The notes beneath the pieces were generated by a model. It had not been told where the DNA came from. It saw only the letters and a program-made list of their open reading frames with translations, and searched no databases. The position numbers and the translations under genes were made by a program. From Streptomyces sp. XM83C (lineage in GTDB: Bacteria; Actinomycetota; Actinomycetes; Streptomycetales; Streptomycetaceae), in contig NZ_JALLGL010000019.1 in the NCBI RefSeq assembly GCF_023072675.1, positions 1 to 39,631 on the forward strand: 39,631 nt of DNA, read 5' to 3'. Shown piece by piece: positions 32,995-39,631 of the stretch (position 1 is its first letter; every line of letters starts with the position of its first letter).

Positions 32995-33479
32995 CGCGGT
33001 GGCTCGACAAGGTGGTGGAGGATCCGCTGCCGCATCGACCGGCGTTCCAGCGCCCGCCGCACCTCCTCGACAACGGTGGTCATCGCGTACGGGACCTCGC
33101 CGTCCAGCTCGGCGACCGTCGCGTGGGTAGCGCGCCACTCCGCCTCCAGGAACGGCACCAGCGACCGGCCGCGCTCGGTCAGGTCGATCCGCCGGGTGCG
33201 GGCGTCAGGCCCCGGCTCGGAGGTGACCAGATCCTCCTTGCGCATGGCGGCGACGGTCTGGCTGATCGCGGAGTGCGAGCGGTCCAAGGACTTCGCAAGC
33301 TCGCGAATGGTCAGTGGCCCGGTATGGGCGAGCCGGATCAGCGGATAGGCGAACCGAGGCCGCACCCCCTTGATGCCACGCTCGACGTAGACCTGCTCGA
33401 TCTCGGCGTCCATGGCTGCCAGAAGCTCGTGCAGGGAATGCCAGGGATCGGGCAGCGCTGTGGGATCTGAAGGTGTCAC
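32991..33479 (-). CDS. MarR-family regulator of the transposon cargo operon
   Basis: Predicted 162 aa from GTG at 33479. A winged helix occupies ~50-115 (GPLTIRELAKSLDRSHSAISQTVAAM, then the wing with DARTRRIDLTERGRSLVPFLE). The frame is open to 33557, but a palindrome with an AT-rich -10-like core ends exactly at the GTG, so this start is preferred and the mRNA may be leaderless. MarR proteins are dimers that repress neighbouring pumps and release DNA on binding a small ligand. It is coupled to the MFS gene by an ATGA overlap, so it probably represses its own operon. Confidence 0.85.
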   Translation of the reverse strand: MTPSDPTALPDPWHSLHELLAAMDAEIEQVYVERGIKGVRPRFAYPLIRLAHTGPLTIRELAKSLDRSHSAISQTVAAMRKEDLVTSEPGPDARTRRIDLTERGRSLVPFLEAEWRATHATVAELDGEVPYAMTTVVEEVRRALERRSMRQRILHHLVEPPR

Positions 33480-33499
33480 AGCACTAATATAACAGTGCT
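33480..33499. promoter_or_regulatory. MarR operator/promoter candidate
   Basis: AGCACT and AGTGCT flank 8 AT-rich bases. On the minus strand the core reads GTTATATT, and TATATT (33491-33486) would serve as a -10 box with transcription starting at or next to the GTG at 33479. Repressor binding here would block RNA polymerase directly. Confidence 0.5.
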
Positions 33500-33581
33500 G
33501 CGATAATCGGGACTCGTGATCGAACCAGAGCCTGCGGCTGTACCGCTGGTCTCCCATTCCGGGAAGGGACCCCGCCCGCGG

Positions 33582-34559
33582 TCAGCGTCGGCGATCGCCC
33601 GGCGCGAGCAGGCTGGTGACTTCGGCGATCGCCTCCGGGGAGGGGTGGAAGTACTTCCGTACGTTCTCTGCCTTCTTGTGCCGGGACTTCGCCATCAGCA
33701 TCAGCAGGCTCGCCCCTCCCTCGCCGAGGTGGGTCAAACCGGAGTGCCGCCACTCATGCAGATCCCAGCCCGTGCCCGGCTCACCGCCGAGGGCCGTGTG
33801 CTCGTCCAGCAGCATCCGGGCCTGCCCGTAGGAGAGACGGGCGAGCCCGGTGTCCGGGCAGATGTCGCGCGGGCTGACGACCTTGCCGGGACCTGGCTTG
33901 CGGTGGGTGACGAACACCGGCCCGCGCGTACGGCCCTTGAGCAGGCGGGGCAGCAGCCGGGCGGTGCCCGCGTCCCAGTAGACCGTCTCCAGAACGAAGT
34001 CCTCGCGGACGGCGCCGCGGCGACGGGTACGGGGACGGGCACCCTTGGCCTTCACCGGGGCGCGGCGCCCGGCGAGGTCGAGCTCCTCGATGTTGACGCC
34101 CAGGATCTCCTCGGCGCGGGCGACGGTCTCGTAGAGCATCCGCCACAGCGTCTTCTCTCGCAGGTGCACCTCACGCCGCGCGATCAGCCGGTCGATCGCC
34201 ATCTTCGAGCGGACCGGGGTCTCCGAGTCCGGCGGGGTGAGCCGCTTCGCCCAGGCCGGGACCGCCGGGCCGTCGTACCCGCGCTCACCGCACCAGCCCA
34301 GCCACGAGAGCACCGACGCACGCCGGGCATTCCAGGTGTTCACCGCGGAGCTGCCCCACAGCAGCTCCAAGGCCTCGCCGATCTCGTCGTCCGCGACGGA
34401 CGCCAGCGGCCGGCCCTCGCCGAGCCGCTCGGCGGTCTTGCCCACCCCGATCCCGTAGTTGCGGACCGTGTTCGGGTTGCCGAGCGAGTCGAGGAACACA
34501 TCGGCCGCCGCACGGACAGTCAGCATCTTCCCGGCGGGCAGTTGTACGACGGCTGGCAC
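33582..34559 (-). CDS. Tyrosine recombinase, probable TnpI-like cointegrate resolvase
   Basis: Predicted 325 aa. A core-binding domain (~15-105; [20 protein letters not shown]) precedes the catalytic domain with R148 ([10 protein letters not shown]), K172, H268 and R271 ([13 protein letters not shown]), H294 ([12 protein letters not shown]) and nucleophile Y303 (RKYFHPS). Some Tn3-family elements (Tn4430, Tn5401) use such a TnpI protein instead of a serine resolvase, and its position beside the terminal repeat fits this. The GTG at 34559 has AAGGGGG ~6 bases upstream. A candidate binding site lies directly upstream. It could also be an unrelated integrase picked up as cargo. Confidence 0.8.
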   Translation of the reverse strand: MPAVVQLPAGKMLTVRAAADVFLDSLGNPNTVRNYGIGVGKTAERLGEGRPLASVADDEIGEALELLWGSSAVNTWNARRASVLSWLGWCGERGYDGPAVPAWAKRLTPPDSETPVRSKMAIDRLIARREVHLREKTLWRMLYETVARAEEILGVNIEELDLAGRRAPVKAKGARPRTRRRGAVREDFVLETVYWDAGTARLLPRLLKGRTRGPVFVTHRKPGPGKVVSPRDICPDTGLARLSYGQARMLLDEHTALGGEPGTGWDLHEWRHSGLTHLGEGGASLLMLMAKSRHKKAENVRKYFHPSPEAIAEVTSLLAPGDRRR

Positions 34560-34572
34560 CGTTTCCCCCTTG

Positions 34573-34664
34573 CCGCAGATAACGAGGTCGCTTCGCGCAC
34601 GGCCTGGCGGCTATTCCCACAGGTCGCGATCAGCCTTCCCGCAGATAATAGGGCGTTATCCGTG
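34573..34664. promoter_or_regulatory. Candidate internal resolution site
   Basis: CGCAGATAA (34640-34648) and TTATCCGTG (34656-34664) form inverted arms (7 of 9 bases match) around a 7-bp spacer, the geometry of a tyrosine recombinase core site. A further copy of CCGCAGATAA lies 66 bases away at 34573-34582 in direct orientation, like the accessory motifs of TnpI sites. The whole lies between the recombinase start and the right terminal repeat. Confidence 0.55.
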
Positions 34665-34727
34665 AGATGACTTCAGACCGGTCCGCCCGCCGACGCTCCG
34701 TCAGCCGCCCACCAGGCCCGACGTCGG

Positions 34728-34765
34728 CTTAGCGCACGATCTGACATGGATGTTCCTCAACCCCC
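34728..34765. repeat. Right terminal inverted repeat (38 bp)
   Basis: Reads CTTAGCGCACG at its inner end and CCTCAACCCCC at its outer end, the inverted complement of 25455-25492 with 4 mismatches. It supplies the last codons and the TAA stop of the truncated catalase frame. Confidence 0.95.
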
Positions 34766-36633
34766 ATGCCCGCCTCCACGACCGCCTCGCGTACGGCCCG
34801 TACGCCGTCCAGGTCGCCGTCGGGCCCGGTGACGATGCCGACGATCCGTCCGTCGGTGGGCCAGGTCCGCCCGAGCTGGGACAGGGCCGGGCTGGGCTCG
34901 ACGTCCGCGAGCGGTTCCGTCGGCTCCGGGGCGGGCAGGCCGAGGCCCTCGGCGACGCCCGCGCACAGCTCGGGGTCGATGTGGGCGAGGACCTGAAGGG
35001 CGCGCTCCTTGATCGCCTGCTCCCAGCATTTGCCCAGCTCGAAGGTGTAGGCGCCGATGATGTGGTCCCGCTCGACGGGGGTCATGCTCAGCCAGAACCT
35101 GCGGGCCTGGCCGTAGTGGTCGGCGAAGGACTCCGGCGCCTCGCGCACCTTGGTGGCCTCCGGCACGAGGACGGGCGTCTCCACGTACGCCCCCATGTCC
35201 GCGCCGGCGGTGAACGGGCAGCCGCCGTCGAGGGAGTTGGGCCGGTACGGCGCCACCCCGCGGTGCACGGCCGTCTGGTGCATGCCGTCGCGCAGCATGT
35301 CGTTGACGGGGGCGTGCGGCCGGTTGATCGGCAACTGCGGGAAATTGGGGCCGCCGAGGCGGGTGATCTGGGTGTCCAGGTAGGAGAAGAGACGCCCGGC
35401 GAGCAGCGGGTCGTCGGTGATGTCGATGCCGGGGACCAGATGGCCGACGTGGAAGGCGACCTGTTCGGTCTCGGCGAAGAAGTTCGAGGGGTTGCGGTTC
35501 AGGGTGAGCAGGCCGATCGGCTGGACGGGCGCGAGTTCCTCGGGGACGAGGTTGGTGGGGTCGAGCAGGTCGATGCCCTCGAAGGTCTGGTCGGGGGTGT
35601 CGGGGAAGGTCTGGATGCCCAGCTCCCACTGGGGGTGGGCGCCCGCCTCGATGGCGTCGGCGAGGTCCCGCCGGTGGTAGTCGGGGTCGACACCGGCCGC
35701 GATCTGCGCCTCCTCCCACACCAGCGAGTGCACGCCCAGCTTCGGCTTCCAGTGGAACTTCACCAGGGTGGTGCCGCCGTCGGCGGCGACCAGGCGGAAG
35801 GTGTGGACGCCGAAGCCCTCCATGGTCCGGTAGGAGCGCGGGATGCCCCGGTCGGACATGTTCCACAGGGTGTGGTGGGTGGCCTCGGTGTGCAGGGTGA
35901 CGAAGTCCCAGAAGGTGTCGTGGGCGCTCTGCGCCTGCGGGATCTCCCGGTCGGGGTGGGGTTTGCCGGCGTGGATGACGTCCGGGAACTTGATCGCGTC
36001 CTGGATGAAGAAGACGGGGATGTTGTTGCCGACGAGGTCGAAGACGCCCTCCTCGGTGTAGAACTTCGTGGCGAACCCTCGGGTGTCGCGCACGGTGTCG
36101 GCGGAGCCGCGGGAGCCCAGCACGGTGGAGAACCGCACGAACACCGGGGTCTCGGCGCCCTCGGCGAGGAACGCGGCCTTGGTCACGGAGGCCGCGGTGC
36201 CGTAGCTCTGGAAGACGCCGTGGGCGGCGGCGCCGCGTGCGTGGACGACACGCTCCGGGATGCGCTCGTGGTCGAAGTGCATGACCTTCTCGCGCAGGTG
36301 GTGGTCCTGGAGGAGGACGGGGCCGCGCGGGCCGGCCTTCAGGGAGTGGTCGGTGTCGGGGCGTCGTACGCCCTGCGCGTCGGTCAGGTGGGCGCCGGAC
36401 TGTGCGGCCCGCGCCCGGTCGGCCCCGGTGGGCGCGCCGGTCGGCGAGATGGTCGCGGGGCCGCTCTGGTCGGGCTTGAGCGGCAGCGGCTCACGCGGCT
36501 CGGTGGGTTCCTCCACGGTCGGCGGTTCGCTGCCGGGGCGGCCCGGGACGCCCTCCGGCGGGCCCTCGCCGTCGCCGCGCACCGTCTCGGTGACCTTGTG
36601 AACCGCCTTCTTCAAGGGGTTGGGCTCGCTCAT
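34729..36633 (-). pseudogene. katE: 5' part of katE: large-subunit catalase truncated by the transposon
   Basis: A 634-codon frame from ATG 36633 (GAGGAG ~9 bases upstream). All heme catalase residues are present: distal H131 (RVVHARG), N204 (VGNNIPVFF) and proximal Tyr ligand Y418 (RLFSYLDTQ), each offset by three from E. coli HPII numbering. The core is followed by the start of the C-terminal domain (DGRIVGIVTGPDGDLDG). The last native residues are REAVVEAGM; then 11 residues (GVEEHPCQIVR) and the TAA come from the transposon end. Without most of the C-terminal domain, which large-subunit catalases need for folding and stability, activity is doubtful but not excluded. Intact length would be about 759 aa. 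Confidence 0.92.
34766..34770. repeat. Target site duplication ATGCC, right copy
   Basis: Identical to 25450-25454 and directly outside the right terminal repeat. Confidence 0.93.
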
Positions 36634-36675
36634 CGGTTCCGCTCCTCGGGGGTGTGATCGCACAACCCCGTCCGC

Positions 36676-36700
36676 GTACCCAGCCTTGGCCGCCCGAGGC
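36676..36700 (-). promoter_or_regulatory. Candidate SigB-type promoter of katE
   Basis: On the minus strand GCCT (36700-36697), 15 bases, then GGGTAC (36681-36676) fits the GNNT-N14-16-GGGTAC/T consensus of the Streptomyces general-stress sigma factor SigB, which is known to drive a catalase gene. The start codon would be about 35 bases downstream of the transcription start. Confidence 0.42.
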
Positions 36701-36834
36701 ACCCTTTTCCGACATTTCACGGCATGCGACGCGGTGGTCACGCGGCCGGGCCGGGACCGGCTCGGCCGCCGAGGGGGACCGCCGTGCCCTTCGGCGGTGG
36801 TGCCCTCCGCGCGTCCGTACGGCACCGGCCTCCG

Positions 36835-38301
36835 TCAGCGTGCCTGCTCGGCGGTCCCCGTCAGGGCCGGTCCGGGCTCGGGGGCCGGCCCTGAGGCCGC
36901 AGGCCGGGTGCCGCGCAGGACGGTGAGGGCGATCAGGGCGGCCACGGTCAGCAGGGCGGCGCTGAGTGTGAGGCCCAGGGCGTAGCCGTCGTTGAGCGTG
37001 GCCGGGGTGACGGTGTCGCCGGTGCGGTGGTCGGCGGCCGTGCCGAGGGCGGCCAGGCCCAGGGACGCGCCGATCTGCCGGGAGCTGGTGAGCAGCCCGG
37101 ACGCCGTACCGGCCTCGCCCGGTGCCACGCCGACGGTGGCGACGGAGACGAGCGGGCCGAGGCAGAGGCCGAAGCCGACGCCGGCGACGACGGACGGCCC
37201 GAGCACGTCCACGGCGAAGGAGCCGTCGGGGCTGATCAGGCCGAACCAGGCGAAGCCGGCCGCCGTCAGCAGAGTCCCCGGGACGAGCAGGGTGCGCGGC
37301 GCGAGCCGCTGCGCGAGGCGTACGGCGACGAAGGCGCCGACGATCACACCGAGCGCGAACGGCAGGAACATCAGGCCCGTCAGCGCCGGCCCCTTGCCGA
37401 GGACCCGCTGGACGTAGAGGGAGACGAAGTAGAAGGCCGCCGCCATGGCCGCGCCGAGCAGCAGGTTGCAGAGGTTCGCCCCGGCGACCGCGCGGCGGGC
37501 GATCAGGCCGGGCCGCACCAGCGGCTCACGGGCGGTGGTGCGCTCCACGTGGACGAACGCGCCGAGCAGCAGGGCCGCGACCGACAGGGTCGTCATCGTG
37601 GCCGGTGACGTCCAGCCGTACTGGTCGGTGCGGACGACACCGAACACCAGCAGGGTCATGCCGACCGTGGCGAGGACGGCGCCGGCGATGTCGGGCCGGC
37701 CGCCGCGGTCCACCGGCGGGGCGGCGGCGACTCCGCGCTGTGCGAGGGCCAGCGCGCACAGCGCCATCGGCACGTTCACGAACATCACCCAGCGCCATCC
37801 CGCGTACTCGGTGAGCAGACCGCCCGCCAGGACACCGAAGGCGCCACCGGCGGCGTTCATGGCGCTCCACACGCCGAACGCCCGCACGCGGGCCCGGCCG
37901 CCGGGGAACGTCGCGGCCAGCAGGGCCAGCGCCGCCGGGGCGAGGGCCGCGGCGCCGATGCCCTGGGCGGCCCGCGCGGCGACGAGATGCCCGGGTTCCT
38001 GGGCGAAGCCGCCGGCGAGCGAGGCCAGGCCGAACAGGCCGAGGCCGAGCAGCAGGACACGCTTGTGGCCGTGGCGGTCGGCGGCCTTGCCGCCCAGCAG
38101 GAGCAGCCCGCCGAAGGTGAGGGCGTAGGCGTGGATCACCCAGGTCAGGCCGACCGCGCCGAATCCCAGCCCGGCGGCGATCTCCGGGAGTCCCACGTTC
38201 ACGACCGACAGGTCGAGCGACACCATGAACTGCACGACGGCGACCGCGGCGAGGGTCGTCCCCGCCCCGTCGCGCACCGCTGTGCGCGGATCTTTCGTCA
38301 T
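36835..38301 (-). CDS. DHA2-family (EmrB/QacA) MFS drug exporter
   Basis: Predicted 488 aa, about 14 membrane segments. VVQFMVSLDLSVVNVGLPEI is the first-helix motif (D-x2-VVN-x-ALP type) of the DHA2 branch; GGKAADRHGHKRVLLLGL is the loop 2-3 motif; LLTEYAGWRWVMFVNVP and GSLL-type later motifs also fit. It uses the proton gradient to export drugs or toxic products. The ATG at 38301 has GGAAGGAAG ~7 bases upstream. It is divergent from a TetR regulator with a palindrome between them, a classic regulator-pump pair. Confidence 0.88.
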   Translation of the reverse strand: MTKDPRTAVRDGAGTTLAAVAVVQFMVSLDLSVVNVGLPEIAAGLGFGAVGLTWVIHAYALTFGGLLLLGGKAADRHGHKRVLLLGLGLFGLASLAGGFAQEPGHLVAARAAQGIGAAALAPAALALLAATFPGGRARVRAFGVWSAMNAAGGAFGVLAGGLLTEYAGWRWVMFVNVPMALCALALAQRGVAAAPPVDRGGRPDIAGAVLATVGMTLLVFGVVRTDQYGWTSPATMTTLSVAALLLGAFVHVERTTAREPLVRPGLIARRAVAGANLCNLLLGAAMAAAFYFVSLYVQRVLGKGPALTGLMFLPFALGVIVGAFVAVRLAQRLAPRTLLVPGTLLTAAGFAWFGLISPDGSFAVDVLGPSVVAGVGFGLCLGPLVSVATVGVAPGEAGTASGLLTSSRQIGASLGLAALGTAADHRTGDTVTPATLNDGYALGLTLSAALLTVAALIALTVLRGTRPAASGPAPEPGPALTGTAEQAR

Positions 38302-38332
38302 CACCGGCTTCCTTCCCCGGCTTGCCGTACCG

Positions 38333-38356
38333 ACTTTTCGAACATGTTCCGAAAGT
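38333..38356. promoter_or_regulatory. TetR operator candidate between pump and regulator
   Basis: A 24-bp near-perfect palindrome centred on ACATGT, with GAACATGTTC as its core and ACTTT/AAAGT ends (two mismatched pairs). It lies 31 bases upstream of the MFS start and 138 bases upstream of the TetR gene. Confidence 0.65.
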
Positions 38357-38494
38357 AGCACTCGGCCGAGCCCTTGTGAAGCCGACGGCCGTCTCCCCGC
38401 CCGGAGCCCGGTGTGCGGGCATGCCGGTGGGCGGGGCCCGTCGACCTCGGCCCCCTCGCGCGGCCGGGGCCGGGCGGGCGGCATGATGGGTGGC

Positions 38495-39184
38495 ATGCCC
38501 CGTTCGATCGCCCCGAAGGGCCGCACCGGCCGCCCGCCGCTCACCTCACGCGCTCAGATCCTGGAGGGGGCCCGCAGGCTCATCGACCGGGACGGCTGGG
38601 AGAAGCTGACGATCCGTCGTCTGGCGGCGGAGATCGGGGTCGGGGCGACGACCCTGTACCACCACATCCGCAGCAAGGACGATCTGCTGCTCCTGTTGCT
38701 CAACGACTACGCGGAGCGGTTCGAGCGGCCCGAGCTGCCGGACGACCCGCGCGAGCGCATCGTGGTGACCGCGACGGCGATCCATGACGCGCTGGTCGCC
38801 TGGCCGTGGGCCGCGGAGATCCTCACCGTCGACGGGTTCGTCGGCCTGCTGGACGAGTCCGCCCTGTGGCTGGTGGAGGGGCTCCTGGCGGGCGCGCGGG
38901 ACTGCGGGTGCGACGAGGAGCAGGCGGTCCATGTCTTCCGCAGCGTCTGGTACTACACGGTCGGCGAGATCCTGGTGCGCGCGCATTCGGGTCACCGGCG
39001 CGGCGGGGAGGGCGCCGTCGTCACGCGGGAGCCGTCGTTCTCCGGTTTCGACGCCTCGCGTGTGCCGCACCTCGCGGCGATCGGCGAGCGCTGGCCCGAA
39101 CTGGCCGCGCGTGACACATACGTGGAGGGCCTGCGGGCGCTCGTCGACGGGCTGCTGGCCCGCACGCTGCCGCCGGGCGGCTGA
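38495..39184 (+). CDS. TetR-family repressor (TetR_C-type)
   Basis: Predicted 229 aa. The N-terminal helix-turn-helix is clear (~18-65): RAQILEGARRLIDRDGWEKL, then TIRRLAAEIGVGATTLYHHI and RSKDDLLLLLLNDY. The ligand/dimer domain follows, with VWYYTVGEILVRAHS. It probably represses the divergent DHA2 exporter through the palindrome at 38333-38356 and lets go on ligand binding. ATG codons at 38483 and 38486 are alternative starts in frame (MMGGMPRS); none has a strong ribosome binding site. Confidence 0.87.
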   Translation: MPRSIAPKGRTGRPPLTSRAQILEGARRLIDRDGWEKLTIRRLAAEIGVGATTLYHHIRSKDDLLLLLLNDYAERFERPELPDDPRERIVVTATAIHDALVAWPWAAEILTVDGFVGLLDESALWLVEGLLAGARDCGCDEEQAVHVFRSVWYYTVGEILVRAHSGHRRGGEGAVVTREPSFSGFDASRVPHLAAIGERWPELAARDTYVEGLRALVDGLLARTLPPGG

Positions 39185-39201
39185 GATCCGCTACGCCCGG
39201 C
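39172..39201. terminator. Hairpin across convergent gene ends
   Basis: GCCGGGCG and CGCCCGGC form an 8-bp stem with a 14-base loop spanning the stops of the TetR gene and the convergent coiled-coil gene, a likely bidirectional terminator. Confidence 0.5.
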
Positions 39202-39631
39202 TGCCGCGCCCTTCCAGGCGTTTCACCACCTGTGCCGCCTCCCTCGCCTCCCGCTCGGCGCGGGTGACGGCCTCGGCGGCTGCCCGGCCGCGGCGTTCGG
39301 CGTCACGGGTCTCACGTTCGGCCTGCCGCAGCCGCTCCTGAGCCTCCGTCAGCGCGTCGCGGGCGCCGTCGTACGCCTCCTGCGCCCGCCGCAGCCGCTC
39401 CTCGGCGTCCGCCGACTCCCGCTCCGCTTCGGCCAGTCGGCGCCGGACCCGTTCCTCGCCGCGCCGGGCCCGCTCCAGTGCCGTGTCGGTGTCGCGCTGT
39501 CCGGCGTGCACGGCGTCGAGTCGCCGCTCGGCCTCCTCGGCCGCCGCGCGGGCCTGTTCGAGACGCTCCTGACGGCGCCGCCGTCGTTCGGCCAGTTCGT
39601 CCTCCTGCCGGGCGGGCGCGGGCGTCGGAGG
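39191..39631 (-). CDS. Coiled-coil protein, 5' end outside window
   Basis: The frame is open to the window edge, so only the C-terminal ~146 residues are seen. They are almost entirely Ala/Arg/Glu heptad-like repeats (RARRGEERVRRRLAEAERE; LTEAQERLRQAERETRDAER), a long coiled coil, preceded by a short Pro-rich stretch (PPTPAPARQEDE). A GTG at 39511 is internal. Such regions occur in cytoskeletal or structural proteins of actinobacteria, but the composition alone does not give a function. Confidence 0.6.
   Translation of the reverse strand, partial: PPTPAPARQEDELAERRRRRQERLEQARAAAEEAERRLDAVHAGQRDTDTALERARRGEERVRRRLAEAERESADAEERLRRAQEAYDGARDALTEAQERLRQAERETRDAERRGRAAAEAVTRAEREAREAAQVVKRLEGRGSRA

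Larger units (their letters stand above)
25455..34765. mobile_element. Tn3-family transposon inserted in katE
   Basis: A 9311-bp element bounded by 38-bp inverted repeats that start GGGG and end CTAAG like Tn3-family ends, and flanked by a 5-bp duplication. Contents from left: start of tnpA, a nested Tn554-like element, the rest of tnpA, a convergent MarR-MFS cargo operon, a tyrosine recombinase gene and a candidate resolution site beside the right end. The ends and duplication are intact, but tnpA is not, so the element could now move only with help in trans. Confidence 0.93.

Noticed and set aside
31618..33348. 576-codon + frame opposite the MFS and MarR genes
   Set aside because: Gln/Gly/Arg-rich shadow. 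The minus strand has coupled genes with family motifs, an operator and a terminator.
34750..36657. 635-codon open frame on the + strand opposite katE
   Set aside because: It mirrors the catalase codons, is Gly/Val/Asp-rich without motifs, and is a typical high-GC antisense shadow.

Overview
The window has very high GC, strong GGAGG-type ribosome binding sites and GTG/TTG starts. Its gene types (secreted GH11 xylanase and acetylxylan esterase with cellulose-binding modules, several SpoIIE-type phosphatases, an XRE-lectin fusion, TylF and MpaB family enzymes) point to a Streptomyces chromosome. No rRNA, tRNA or CRISPR was seen.

Layout. 1-8.4 kb: a truncated secreted NlpC/P60-like protein, a membrane-anchored XRE/ricin-lectin protein, a PLP-dependent class V aminotransferase, and two divergent PAS/GAF/SpoIIE phosphatases. 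8.6-13 kb: a PAP2-type membrane protein, a gene-poor and possibly decayed stretch, and a leftward xylan operon (xlnB-axeA) with candidate operators. 13.3-15.1 kb: a TylF-like methyltransferase and a DMT-type transporter. 15.2-22.7 kb: a tightly coupled leftward five-gene operon (SWIM-like zinc protein, unknown protein, vWA protein, MoxR-type AAA+ ATPase, DUF5682-like protein), closed by a strong hairpin. 22.8-24.9 kb: OsmC, a small unknown protein and an MpaB-family protein. 25.0-36.6 kb: a large-subunit catalase gene (katE) split by a 9.3-kb nested transposon. 36.8-39.6 kb: an MFS exporter divergent from its TetR regulator, then a truncated coiled-coil gene.

The clearest story is the nested mobile element. 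A Tn3-family transposon (25455-34765) has 38-bp terminal inverted repeats and a perfect 5-bp target duplication (ATGCC), and it sits inside katE. Removing it together with one ATGCC restores an unbroken catalase frame of about 759 codons. The transposon carries a MarR-MFS cargo operon and a tyrosine recombinase next to a candidate resolution site. Its own tnpA is broken twice: by a Tn554-like element (three coupled genes, 25739-29759) and by an internal deletion with a frame change. KatE now ends inside the transposon repeat, keeping all heme-binding residues but losing most of its C-terminal domain.

The best candidate for a poorly described system is the MoxR/vWA/DUF5682/SWIM operon. It has the composition of a chaperone-like or conflict-type ATPase module: an AAA+ motor, a metal-ion-dependent vWA adaptor, and three accessory proteins of unknown function.
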